A stretch of 64,000 nt of DNA from Bolinopsis microptera (taxonomy: Eukaryota; Ctenophora; Tentaculata; Lobata; Bolinopsidae): positions 5,845,675 to 5,909,674 of the forward strand of contig NC_087078.1 of assembly GCF_026151205.1 (NCBI RefSeq), written 5' to 3'. The position numbers and the translations under genes were made by a program. Below the pieces are notes generated by a model, which had not been told where the DNA came from, did no database searches, and saw only the letters and a list, made by a program, of their open reading frames with translations. How positions within the stretch are numbered: the first letter of the stretch is position 1; every line of letters starts with the position of its first letter. Shown here one piece after another: positions 1-10,035 of this stretch.

Positions 1-7
1 GGGCAGC

Positions 8-592
8 TTACCTTACAAGACATTTTTATAACGTACGAAATGCGACGGTTTTCCCGAAATTTCGCCATATTTTCGGACCGCCAAAATTTCGGTCGTCGTA
101 ATAGAATCCGTCGCATTATTTTTAGCTTATTCCAATAATTGTGGCTTCATCGATTCATTTTGTTCTTGAAAAGTTAGTGATATGATGGTGGGACAAATAA
201 ACACAATATTCCATGATGAATTTAATGTCAAGTTATACGTTTTAAATTTACAATAAATTACATTTATGTGCTAACATAAACGTCTTATAGACTAAGTCAA
301 GATAAACAATTTAAGACCAAACTCAATAAGTGAAACTGAAAGATTCGAGCCGGACCCCTTAGAGGAAGATGAAGAAATCGATTTATAAGTTTCATTTTGT
401 TTCAACATGATTTTACCGATTTTTAGAAAATTTTGAATTTCCTTTGTGTCAGAAAACAAAATGATGAAAAATACCCTTATTTTCTGTGACGTCCGAAATG
501 TGACGGTTTTTGTTCAATTTCGCCATATTTTCGGACCGCCAAAATTTCGGTCGTCGCACATTGGTCCGCCACAAAAATGTCTTGTAAGGTAA
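8..592. mobile_element. Short TIR element (MITE-like) with internal direct repeats
   Basis: The segment starts with TTACCTTACAAGACATTTTT (8-27) and ends with its exact reverse complement (573-592), a perfect 20-bp terminal inverted repeat. Just inside the left end (about 37-100) and near the right end (about 494-557) lies the same block of about 60 bp, containing TTTCGCCATATTTTCGGACC, in direct orientation. There is no transposase reading frame, so it would be non-autonomous. The short distance to the window edge prevents a reliable call of the target-site duplication. Confidence 0.6.
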
Positions 593-819
593 TAAAATTT
601 CGTTAAAATTTCGTTGAATTCAGTTAATTTTTTTAGTTCGGAAACAACTCGGCATTTAAATTTTCCTAATTTATTAAATGATTTGTGAACATTACAATAA
701 GTTGTGCTTATCAAGATAGTCAATAGAACAATAAGCAATTTTTCCCCGATCCATGACTCCTATAGCTATGCCGAAGGCACAAAATTAAAAAGGCAAGGAC
801 AAGGGTTAGCGAACGAGGT

Positions 820-1225
820 TTTTTTGTATATTAAAGTCACTATTGTGACGGTACATTAGAACTAGACAGGAACAAAGTGTGAAGGGCCTGAACGGAATCC
901 CGTCGCGTATGGTAGCTTGCGACCGTGATCGTGCGCGCCTGCGTTTTTGTTTGTTCTTTTTAAGAGAGGCTTGGCCTGGGTGGCCCATGAGAGGATAGCA
1001 TGTGGATGCTTTGCCTACCTCACACCTCTGGGGTAAGGCAGTCCTATGGGAGGATGCCGGGGGAATCAGTTAATGTGTAATGTAGGATGATGGTAAGTGT
1101 TGTAAGATGTCATGTCGTGTATGAATGCTTAAGTGGCAACTGGGTGTGGAATAGAAAGGTGAACTAAGACGATTTGTGAGTAGTCGCTATGTCACACCAG
1201 TCTGGTCCAGCTCCTCTGGCACAAT
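820..1225. repeat. Dispersed repeat, two joined blocks
   Basis: Block 1 (about 828-905, with AAAGTGTGAAGGGCCTGAACGG in part) recurs at about 37,728-37,805. Block 2 (about 950-1220, with GAGAGGATAGCAT and CTTTGCCTACCTC) recurs in the same orientation at about 48,700-48,960, where it precedes a LINE 3' fragment. Neither block has a coding frame. They may be LINE 3' untranslated regions or SINE-like units; which one cannot be decided from this window. Confidence 0.5.
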
Positions 1226-2633
1226 TAAGGGGACATACACCAAAAGCTTTTATGCCCTGGCCCTGCGGTTAACTTCATATTAAGAAAGTATACATCAAAA
1301 CAATAAGATTTGATACATTAAAATTTATTTTTGAGGACCCGCACTTTCGAAAAAATAAATATTTTCTTTTTCGAAAATTTTGGAAATTTTGAGAAGTCTG
1401 TCACTGTAATACCGATATTTCGGTCATTTTAAAAGTCTTTTGGCTGATTTTTTTACTTAAGATTACTTACAATCCGTACAAGAAACCCCTGAAAGGATTA
1501 TATAATTGAACCATAAATGACGAAGTTATAAACCAAACAAGGTCGAGAGAAGCAAAATTGAAATTTTTGTAAAAATCAAAGTTGTATATTTTACCATTCA
1601 CCCAGGTCATAAGATATCGCTTCAAAAATTCTTGTGAGTGTAGCTAATAATCATATCCAACTTTTTTGGAACAGTATTTCTCTCAATTTTGAGTTTTAAG
1701 GTATGAAATGTGGCCTCAAACGACTAAGTAAAATTCATCGTAAAAAGGGCCAAACATGGCAGATTTAAGGCTTAAAATGCCTATAACTGACAAAGTATCA
1801 GTTTTTTTGAAATAATTTTTACAGAATCGTAATCAGCTTGAGAAGACGAATCTTTTAGTACCAAATAGGTGATTTTAGAAGACAAATTGTCTTAAATAAT
1901 TTTCTAGCTCGAACACAAGGGTCCCCCCCTTGTATAAATTTTGTACAAATTGTACACATTTTTTTACAAATTTTGTGTCTTTAACTATTATAAATTTGGT
2001 ACTAAAAGATTCGTTTTCTCAAGCTGATTACGATTCTGTAAAAATTATTTCAAAAAAATTGATACTTTGTCAGTTATAGGCATTTTAAGCCTTATATCTG
2101 CCATGTTTGGCCCTTTTTACGATGAATTTTACTTAGTCGTTTGAGGCCACAAATCATACCTTAAAACTAAAAATTGAGAGAAATCCTGTTCCAAAAAGTT
2201 GGATATGATTATCAGCTACACTCACAAGAATTTTTGAAGCGATATCTTATGACCTGGGTGAATGGTAAAATATACAACTTTGATTTTTACAAACATTTCA
2301 ATTTTGCTTCTCTCGACCTTGTTTGGTTTATAACTTCGTCATTTATGGTTCAATTATATAATCCTTTCAGGGGTTTCTTGTACCGATTGTAAGTAATCTT
2401 AAGTAAAAAAATCAGCCAAAAGACTTTTAAAATGACCGAAATATCGGTATTACAGTGACAGACTTCTCAAAATTTCCAAAATTTTCGAAAAAGAAAATAT
2501 ATATTTTTTCGAAAGTGCGGGTCCTCAAAAATAATTTTTAATGTATCAAATCTTATTGTTTTGATGTATACTTTCTTAATATGAAGTTAACAGCAGGGCC
2601 AGGGCATAAAAGCTTTTGGTGTATGTCCCCTTA
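1226..2633. mobile_element. Large palindromic (foldback) element, ~640-bp arms
   Basis: Left arm about 1226-1866 and right arm about 1994-2633 are near-perfect reverse complements around a loop of about 127 bp. Outer ends are AGGGGACATACACC and its complement, each flanked by TA, which fits a TA target-site duplication as in Tc1/mariner-type MITEs. Scattered mismatches (for example AAATATTTTC against ATATATTTTT) show the arms have diverged slightly. No protein is encoded; the short ORF at 2174-2392 lies in the right arm and has no support. It sits beside a LINE remnant (2587-2830) and may have inserted into its 3' region. Confidence 0.75.
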
Positions 2634-3000
2634 TATTAAGCGTTTGGTGCGGTTTGGGAAGTTGACAATAGTGGAGATGTGTTTGGTTGTCGAATATTTC
2701 ATTGACGGAGAGGTAATAGTCCTGGAAATATTGACCTCTTATTTGGGCAATAGCCAGACACTGTCCTAGAAAGTGTGAGACAGTTTCTTCTCCGTCGCCG
2801 CACATAGAATAAGCGCTGCATGCTTGATTTGCGATTGGTGTGGAGTTGTTTGTTTAAACCACAATGTCCCACGTGATGAGGTGCACTGCAGTTCTGTAAT
2901 TTTGTCTGTTGTTGCTGAATGCTGAGTGTAGTGTTAAGATTTTTGATGACGTGTTTGTGACCGAGTGTCGGCCACTGTCACTCCGCCATATGACATATAA
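2634..3000 (-). pseudogene. LINE ORF2 C-terminal remnant (zinc-knuckle tail)
   Basis: On the minus strand, 2634-2805 reads CGDGEETVSHFLGQC followed by an acidic/aromatic stretch. This matches the C-x2-C-x(n)-E-E-T-x2-H-x4-C tail that follows the RT (and RNase H, when present) domain in many non-LTR retrotransposons. Upstream (2830-3000) the related reading is broken into different frames, with recognisable GHCGLNKQLHT-like residues. It is a degraded 3' piece and cannot be active. The clade cannot be fixed; an I-like element is possible. The 1.4-kb palindrome adjoins its 3' side. Confidence 0.5.
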
Positions 3001-3065
3001 TCTGCATGTTTATTAACAATAAAGCCTGGGGTCCCCAGGTTGAATGGAATATAATAAATTCGCCA

Positions 3066-3308
3066 TCACGGATCGGGAAATTGAGCGGTCATCCACAAAA
3101 TGAAAGCGGCCGCATTTCTTGTTACTTTATCAGCTAAACGTTCGGAGATTGCTTTTACAAGTTCAGCACCTTTCAATTTTAAAAGTTCATTGAGTGCGTA
3201 TTTCCCAATTATGAAAAATTTACTCGTTGCTGCAAGGTTATATTTAGGAACAGACCCACCAGTCGCATCACAGACAACGATTATGCCAACTATAGAAATG
3301 ACTATTAA
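3066..3308 (-). CDS. Unrecognised coding fragment or terminal exon
   Basis: Read on the minus strand, about 78 codons are open and end in TGA at 3066-3068. The translation begins with a hydrophobic run (IVGIIVVCDATGGSVPKYNL) and continues with a Lys/Leu-rich, helix-like stretch ending TAQFPDP. There is no ATG; a possible splice acceptor (CACCACAAG) lies just before the open stretch, so it could be a last exon. I do not recognise the family. It may equally be part of a decayed repeat. Confidence 0.2.
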   Translation of the reverse strand, partial: LIVISIVGIIVVCDATGGSVPKYNLAATSKFFIIGKYALNELLKLKGAELVKAISERLADKVTRNAAAFILWMTAQFPDP

Positions 3309-3885
3309 CTTGTGGTGTTAAGAGAATTCTACTGCTGATATTTTATTGTAGTCACTTGAACACAAATCAGAAGCATCGTGCATTATTACGTTAGTACGTT
3401 GTGCACAGGTTCGATAACTTATTCTCTCATTTATAGTACTATAGTATGTAAATTGCGCAATACCTCTGTGTCTATATTAATTAGAGTATTGGAACTGGAA
3501 GACTGTGAACTTTTTTTCGATCTTCTGATCTTTTTTAGTATTTCTAAATTCAGTACACATATGTTAGGTATTATGACCCCCCCCCCCCCTCTGCGGCCTG
3601 CACCCATCATCCTCCCCTAAGCCTCCGTTCTATGATTGAATTGTACACTCAGCCTCAATATGAAATATGGGGTCGCATATTACAGCTCCACTATTTATCG
3701 CATGAGATCATGGAGTTATAGTCATACACTAAGTGAGTTAAGCTAAGTTTAAGTGTTTACATCTGTTCTTACAGCTCCTTCTTCTTACTATTATAACATA
3801 TTTCTCTTTCGTCTTAAGTGTAAGCTTTACGTTTGCGTCATTTGAAGTCGGTATGAAAAAACCGCGAGCCATTTAAAAACAAAAA
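3309..3885. other. No gene seen; low-complexity C-run
   Basis: No supported coding region. It holds a poly-C stretch near 3580-3591 and otherwise ordinary AT-rich DNA upstream of the hairpin at 3886. Confidence 0.5.
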
Positions 3886-4036
3886 GAAGAATGTTTATTC
3901 TAGCGATCTCAAGAGACAATTTCAACATTATCACATTGAAAACTATACAGCTTTTACTTGTAAAATCAGAGCTGTATAGTTTTCAATGTGATAATGTTGA
4001 AATTGTCTCTTGAGATCACTAAAATAAACATTCTTC
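3886..4036. repeat. 67-bp hairpin (inverted repeat, 17-nt loop)
   Basis: Arms 3886-3952 and 3970-4036 are reverse complements with two mismatches in 67 positions; the loop is 17 nt. It would fold into one long stem in RNA from either strand. It lies about 240 bp upstream of the LITAF gene start at 4275. It could be a young foldback MITE, an inverted duplication, or a source of hairpin RNA. There is no obvious target-site duplication. Confidence 0.85.
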
Positions 4037-4274
4037 TGGCTCGTTTCACCGTCTGCTTGTTTTATTCGATCTGTCAGCATTGAATGAAAATATTTGTGTT
4101 TTTGATTTTCTGAACTTATTCCACACAACACTGTCCTTACTTTTTGTAATATTATTAGACGCGATGTTAATAAGACGTATACGAACATTAAGTTTGTATT
4201 ATCAAATTTCTAATGTAAATACCTTTTATCTTAGTTTTAACTAACCCTAATCACCCCTCTAGTAAAACTAAATC

Positions 4275-4631
4275 ATGGCAGCACCGCCTCCGCCGTATGC
4301 ACAACACGTAGCACCACCCTACAATCAGGGACAGTACCCACCACAGGGCCAGTACCCACAGGGAACCCAGGCCCCAGTTGTTGTGATAGCTGCTCAGCCG
4401 CCATACTTCGGAAGATACCCTGTAAACATGACCTGTGGAAACTGCCAAGCTCAGATTCAGACGCAAGTGCGTTACGAAACTGGAGTGCTTACCTGGATAA
4501 TTTGTTTGGCTCTTTTCTTCTTCACATTCTTCTGTTTCTTCATCCCCTTCCTAGTGGACGCCTGTAAAGACGCTGTACATCACTGCCCAGCGTGCAAAAG
4601 CTTCGTCGGCCGCAGAGATGCTATATCTTAG
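4275..4631 (+). CDS. LITAF-domain membrane protein (copy 1)
   Basis: The 118-residue protein has a Pro/Tyr/Gln-rich N-terminus (about 1-35, with QGQYPPQGQYPQG) and a LITAF domain (about 45-115): MTCGNCQAQI supplies the first CxxC zinc pair, WIICLALFFFTFFCFFIPF is the hydrophobic membrane-dipping segment, and HHCPACKSFVG supplies the second pair with its HxCPxC context. Known LITAF/CDIP proteins sit on the cytosolic face of endosomes and lysosomes and work in trafficking through PPxY/PSAP partners; the same role is inferred here. Length and order are normal for the family. The coding region is one exon. A pyrimidine-rich stretch ending in AG lies 12 nt before the ATG and resembles a 3' splice site. 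Paralogues are at 5,856-8,450 (broken) and 13,398-13,904 (intact). Confidence 0.93.
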   Translation: MAAPPPPYAQHVAPPYNQGQYPPQGQYPQGTQAPVVVIAAQPPYFGRYPVNMTCGNCQAQIQTQVRYETGVLTWIICLALFFFTFFCFFIPFLVDACKDAVHHCPACKSFVGRRDAIS

Positions 4632-5755
4632 ATTAAAACATCTTTTGTACACTCAGTTCAGCTCAACATAATACATACATGCATATTACATATATGTATA
4701 TACATTATACATTATACATGCCTTATATATGTTGTACAAGACTCTCAATTCTACTCAGCATGCAAATGTGTATTATTTTTAGTTCCTTCTCCTGAAATTA
4801 TTAATAACTTGAAGAGCTGATCTTTATATTAACTTAAGCTGAAGCATGCACTTGAACTTTTCTCCAGCAGATAATTCTTTCCTGACGGATGATGCAAATT
4901 ACGTCCCCTATGGGGGGAGACTAGGATGTGTAAAAGTTAAAACTCAGCCATCATATGCTGAGTCCAACGGTTAAATTTACAGTCAAATTTAGTCATATTT
5001 AAGTACGTTATAAATTATAGATTTGATAGGCATACAATTAACTTCATTAGTACAAATGTAACCGACTTTATATAAATTTAATTTATTTTAGTTTACTAAC
5101 CGAGTACACATTATAATGAACTGAACTGAGATGTGATTCAAGCATGCATTTTTTATCGCAATTTCATAAGCAACGAAACCGTTCGTGTTTATGGGAATTT
5201 TAGTTTTTGAAATAAAATTTAAATTTATTTTCATCTTCAAGTGTTATATAACTATATAACTGTTCATTTTTCTGATAATAGAATTAGTTTACGTATTTCA
5301 TTTTTATTAAGATATAATGGTTGGTGGAGATTAAAAAACATTCACTAAAATTTATTGTATTTGTAATTTTCAAATTGACATCAAAATAAAACCCCCAACA
5401 ATGATGGTTACCTGGGGACACCAGTAACAATGATCATGGTTGATGAACAAATAATATTTTTTGAATATAGACGGGATAAATGGTATTTGAGTATAAACCA
5501 TTCTTCAAGTTGAATAACAAATTAAAATGGAGAGTTAAAGTAAAAGGAGTGCTGGATAAAGAAGCAAGGTTAATAACTTCCGAACATTTAGCTGTATTCC
5601 TAGAGCACAGCAAGGCCGACCAAGACAAAGTTACTTGTCTATGCTTCTGAAGGAAGTTGGGACAAACTCTAAAGAGGAACTGCGAACCTTGATGCGGGAC
5701 AGGGATATATATGGAGGGGGTTATCTGGCGTAGATCGGACTTTCACTTAGTTCCG
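4632..5755. other. Intergenic, AT-rich; no gene seen
   Basis: Downstream of the first LITAF gene. It contains TACAT/ATATAT-type low-complexity sequence near 4,665-4,735 and AT-rich DNA without a supported reading frame or recognised repeat. Confidence 0.5.
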
Positions 5756-5758
5756 ACA

Positions 5759-5791
<33 letters not shown>

Positions 5792-5795
5792 AAGT
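5759..5795. repeat. (TAG)n microsatellite
   Basis: About twelve TAG triplets with one GAA interruption. It lies just upstream of the expanded LITAF minisatellite. Confidence 0.9.
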
Positions 5796-5855
5796 AGTCC
5801 AGATAGATTGAGGCCCGAAGTACAGCTTAAGTATTTTATTTAGCTGTATTCCAGT

Positions 5856-6330
5856 AGACAGGGCCAGTACCCACCACAGGGCCAGTACCCGTCGCAGAGC
5901 CAGTACCCACCACAGGGCCAGTACCCACCACAGGGCCAGTACCCGCCGCAGAGCCAGTACCCACCACAGGGCCAGTACCCGCCGCAGAGCCAGTACCCAC
6001 CACAGGGCCAGTACCCACCACAGGGCCAGTACCCGCCGCAGAGCCAGTACCCACCACAGGGCCAGTACCCGCCGCAGAGCCAGTACCCACCACAGGGCCA
6101 GTACCCACCACAGGGCCAGTACCCGCCGCAGAGCCAGTACCCACCACAGGGCCAGTACCCGCCGCAAAGCCAGTACCCACCACAGGGCCAGTACCCGCCG
6201 TGCAGGGCCAGTACCCACCACAGGTCTAGTACCCACCACAGGGCCAGTACCCGCCGCAGAGCCAGTACCCACCACAGGGCCAGTACCCGCCGCAGAGCCA
6301 GTACCCACCACAGGGCCAGTACCCGCTAGT
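5856..6330 (+). repeat. 18-bp coding minisatellite, first block
   Basis: Tandem CAGTACCCACCACAGGGC-type units, mostly alternating a PPQG form and a PPQS form (CCGCCGCAGAGC). Higher-order periodicity of two to three units is visible, as expected from unequal exchange. The translated opposite-strand frames are repeat artefacts. Confidence 0.92.
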
Positions 6331-6336
6331 AGAGGC

Positions 6337-7197
6337 TAGTAGAGGCTCTTACGGGCATTGTCTGCTCGATACGCTAGGGACCCCAGATACACCTTACTAG
6401 ACGTATTTTTGACCGTAGAATCGATTAGAAGTGGTTTTAAGATGATTGGACTGACTTTTTGGGGGTAAAATCGCAAACAACCGATTTTTGGGCAAAAAAT
6501 AGGCCAAAAAACTATGTTTTTTGATATTTTCAACAAGTTAATTTTGTTGGCATGTCGGCAAAACTTGCATGGAGATAGCTAAAACACAGCCGCACAAGAT
6601 GGTTTAAAAATTTGAAAAATCCCTCTATTTTTTTGGGGGTAAAAATCCAAAAAGGTGGTAAAAATTTTGACTTTTTTGCTTGAAGTTTGAATAATTTTTT
6701 GCAGTTGTATTAAATCAACCCAAAAATAGTCACATCGTGTTTGCCTAAATTTTTCCTTTCCGAGAAGTACCCACTTCATATACTTTATCGAAGTTTGAAT
6801 ATTGTCACTCCGCAAGCGTTTTTGCCAAATTTTCGACGCGTACTACGCGCAAAAGCATTTAGTTGTTATCAATTGGCATCCGCGCGTTCATCATAAATTT
6901 CAAACAGCTATAACTCAGCGAGATTATGTCCGTTCTAGCTCATATTTTCACACCAAATAGAAAACAATGTAATCTTATTGCTGACAAAATATGAATATAA
7001 TTACTTTATTTGCCTTAGAGTAATAGACTGTCAAAGTTTAAAACGCGCATTGGTATAGCACGTGACTAATAAGGCCAAATTTATACTTCTTAACATATTA
7101 TCGATTCTTAGACATCATACTATTGTGTCCAATTAGCGGTTAGGTCTCTAAACTCGTAGCAGAAAACACGTCTTTTTGCCCGTAAGAGCCTCTACTA
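6337..7197. mobile_element. 861-bp MITE, copy 1 (in LITAF minisatellite)
   Basis: Ends are TAGTAGAGGCTCTTACGGG and its reverse complement, with TA at both outer edges, consistent with a TA target-site duplication. A second copy of exactly the same length (861 bp) is at 19,600-20,460 and differs by scattered substitutions. No transposase ORF is present; the 60-80-codon ORFs inside are not conserved as proteins. This copy interrupts the minisatellite of the LITAF pseudogene. Confidence 0.88.
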
Positions 7198-7199
7198 CA

Positions 7200-7945
7200 C
7201 AGGGCTAGTACCCACCACAGGGCCAGTACCCGCCGCAGAGCCAGTACCCACCACAGGGCCAGTACCCGCCGTGCAGAGCCAGTACCCGCCGCAGAGCCAG
7301 TACCCATCACAGGGCCAGTACCCGCCGTGCAGGGCCAGTACCCACCACAGGGCTAGTACCCACCACAGGGCCAGTGCCCGCCGCAGAGCCAGTACCCACC
7401 ACAGGGCTAGTACCCACCACAGGGCCAGTACCCGCCGCAGAGCCAGTACCCACCACAGGGCTAGTACCCACCACAGGGCTAGTACCCGCCGCAGAGCCAG
7501 TACCCGCCGCAGAGCCAGTACCCACCACAGGGCCAGTACCCGCCGCAGAGCCAGTACCCACCACAGGGCCAGTACCCGCCGCAGAGCCAGTACCCACTAC
7601 AGGGCCAGTACCCGCCGTGCAGGGCCAGTACCCGCCGTGCAGGGCCAGTACCCGCCTTGCAGGGCCAGTACCCACCACAGGGCCAGTACGCGCCGTGCAG
7701 GGCCAGTACCCGCCTTGCAGGGCCAGTACCCACCACAGGGCCAGTACCCGCCGTGCAGGGCCAGTACCCGCCTTGCAGGGCCAGTACCCACCACAGGGCC
7801 AGTACCCGCCTTGCAGGGCCAGTAGTAGTACCAGCCGCAGGGACAGTACCCACCACAGGGCCAGTACCCACCACAGGGCCAGTACCCGCCGTGCAGGGCC
7901 AGTACCTACTACCTACCGCAGGGCCATGAGTACCCACAGGCCGCC
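7200..7945 (+). repeat. 18-bp coding minisatellite, second block
   Basis: Continuation of the QYPPQG-encoding array on the far side of the MITE. It is richer in 20-bp variant units (with CCGTGCAGGGC or CCTTGCAGGGC) that break the reading frame. Confidence 0.92.
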
Positions 7946-8450
7946 CCAGTACCCATAGGCCGCCCCAGCCCCAGTTCACAGTTGTTGTGATAGCTGCTCA
8001 GCCAGTTCATTTCGATATATACCCTGCAAACATGACCTGTGGAAACTGCCAAGCTCAGATTCAGACGCAAGTGCGCTACGAAACTGCGGGGTGGTTACTT
8101 GAATTTGTTGCATGGTTCTGTGTTATGAGTATTGCTGAAAGCACAGTGTAAGGCCTACACGGACCGCCTCTAACTAGCCAATCCCTGTTTACATGCCGTG
8201 TAGCAGGGGACTAGAAAGAGCTAAACTATTATGTTTTTCTTTACTTTCGGTATTTGTTGTTTTATCCCCTTCTTAATGGACTGCAGCAAAGACGCGGTTC
8301 ACCATTGTCCTAAGTCCTTCATGCAATACCTTACTCGGGCGTACAGATCATTCGATGCAGGATATGAGATCGTCTCAAAGAAGAAGGTGAAATAGATATA
8401 AGCGACAGATTTTTTGCAAAATGTCCGTCTTGTAAAAATAGCGTTTCCTA

Positions 8451-9150
8451 ATTTCCAGGAGGAAAATTAGGGGACCGGTAACAAGTAAATGATTGGAGAG
8501 TATATAAATGAATATATATATATTATATATAGAGTGTGAATTGAAGAGTAGAGGTTTAAAAAGGTTGGAATGTATTTTTAAATATTTTTAACTTTATAAT
8601 TTATAAAGCTAAGCTCACCGGCTGTGTATTGTGCTGTTGTACCAAATTTATTTTGCTAATTAATTAGCTGCCATTCAAGTTTGCAGTTCACATATTGATA
8701 AAATAAGTAGTATTTATTGCATCATAAATTGTGACGTTTCTCCTTTCTCATTTCTGATATAATCGTATAGTCTTAACAACAGGGTACGTTCGAGTAGTAA
8801 TTCCTCATTTCTGATCTGGAAAGAATTCTGGACTGTGGCCAACTCTAAATTAGCTATTTCTGGACGTCAGTCGTCAGCAAACAGTGCAGTTTCCATCCAA
8901 CTGATGAGTATAATATCACGTGTAATAATTGTCTTGTCCATATGATAATTGTTATATCGTGACATGGCAGCTCTTACATCTTGATGTTCATTTCTGTAAC
9001 AATGCTTCGATTTAGCTTTAAATACACTTTCCCGAGCTGTCATATTAACCTTCATCTGACCGTGGTTCATACACTTGTCACACAGATGTCACTCTGGAGG
9101 TTATATCCATGCTGTCTGTAACATTCAACCTAGATAAGAGAGGTAGAGTA
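8451..9150. other. No gene seen
   Basis: AT-rich sequence with an (AT)n stretch near 8,512-8,530; no supported coding region. Confidence 0.45.
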
Positions 9151-9157
9151 CACTTCG

Positions 9158-10035
9158 TATAGTGTAGTGTGTAGTGTGTAGTGTGTAGTGTGTAGTGTGT
9201 AGTGTGTAGTGTGTAGTGTGTAGTGTGTAGTGTGTAGTGTGTAGTGTGTAGTGTGTAGTGTGTAGTGTGTAGTGTGTAGTGTGTAGTGTGTAGTGTGTAG
9301 TGTGTAGTGTGTAGTGTGTAGTGTGTAGTGTGTAGTGTGTAGTGTGTAGTGTGTAGTGTGTAGTGTGTAGTGTGTAGTGTGTAGTGTGTAGTGTGTAGTG
9401 TGTAGTGTGTAGTGTGTAGTGTGTAGTGTGTAGTGTGTAGTGTGTAGTGTGTAGTGTGTAGTGTGTAGTGTGTAGTGTGTAGTGTGTAGTGTGTAGTGTG
9501 TAGTGTGTAGTGTGTAGTGTGTAGTGTAGTGTAGTGTAGTGTAGTGTAGTGTAGTGTAGTGTAGTGTAGTGTAGTGTAGTGTAGTGTAGTGTAGTGTAGT
9601 GTAGTGTAGTGTAGTGTAGTGTAGTGTAGTGTAGTGTAGTGTAGTGTAGTGTAGTGTAGTGTAGTGTAGTGTAGTGTAGTGTAGTGTGTAGTGTAGTGTA
9701 GTGTAGTGTAGTGTAGTGTAGTGTAGTGTAGTGTAGTGTAGTGTAGTGTAGTGTAGTGTGTAGTGTGTAGTGTAGTGTAGTGTAGTGTAGTGTAGTGTAG
9801 TGTAGTGTAGTGTAGTGTAGTGTAGTGTAGTGTAGTGTAGTGTAGTGTAGTGTAGTGTAGTGTAGTGTAGTGTAGTGTAGTGTAGTGTAGTGTAGTGTAG
9901 TGTAGTGTAGTGTAGTGTAGTGTAGTGTAGTGTAGTGTAGTGTAGTGTAGTGCAGTGCAGTGTAGTGTAGTGTAGTGTAGTGTAGTGTAGTGTAGTGTAG
10001 TGTAGTGTAATGTGTAGTGTAATGTATAGTGTATT
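9158..10035. repeat. TGTAG-type satellite: heptamer block then pentamer block
   Basis: From about 9,165 to 9,525 the unit is the 7-mer TAGTGTG; from about 9,526 to 10,010 it is the 5-mer TAGTG, with brief returns of the 7-mer near 9,686 and 9,760 and near the right end. The long minus-strand ORF across it (HYTTL/HYTLHT repeats) is an artefact of stop-free repeat units. The two blocks differ only by a TG dinucleotide per unit. Confidence 0.95.

Larger units (their letters stand above)
5856..8450 (+). pseudogene. LITAF pseudogene with expanded minisatellite, split by a MITE
   Basis: The array at 5,856-6,330 and 7,200-7,945 consists of 18-bp units (CAGTACCCACCACAGGGC and variants) encoding QYPPQG/QYPPQS, the same motif as the N-terminus of the intact LITAF paralogues but far longer. 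Units with CCGCCGTGCAGGGC are 2 nt longer and shift the frame; TAG codons occur in GGCTAGTACC variants. From 7,980 the intact-gene sequence resumes (VVVIAAQPVHF, MTCGNCQAQIQTQVRYET), is interrupted around 8,090-8,228, then resumes with FFTFGICCFIPF-like and HHCPKS-like remnants. A second C-terminal scrap (KCPSCKNSV) lies at about 8,415-8,442. The 861-bp MITE at 6,337-7,197 splits the array. It cannot give a full LITAF protein. Confidence 0.85.

Noticed and set aside
5721-7979. Several long ORFs on both strands over the LITAF minisatellite
   Set aside because: Shadows of the 18-bp repeat; only the plus-strand QYPPQG frame is related to a real protein, and it is frame-broken.
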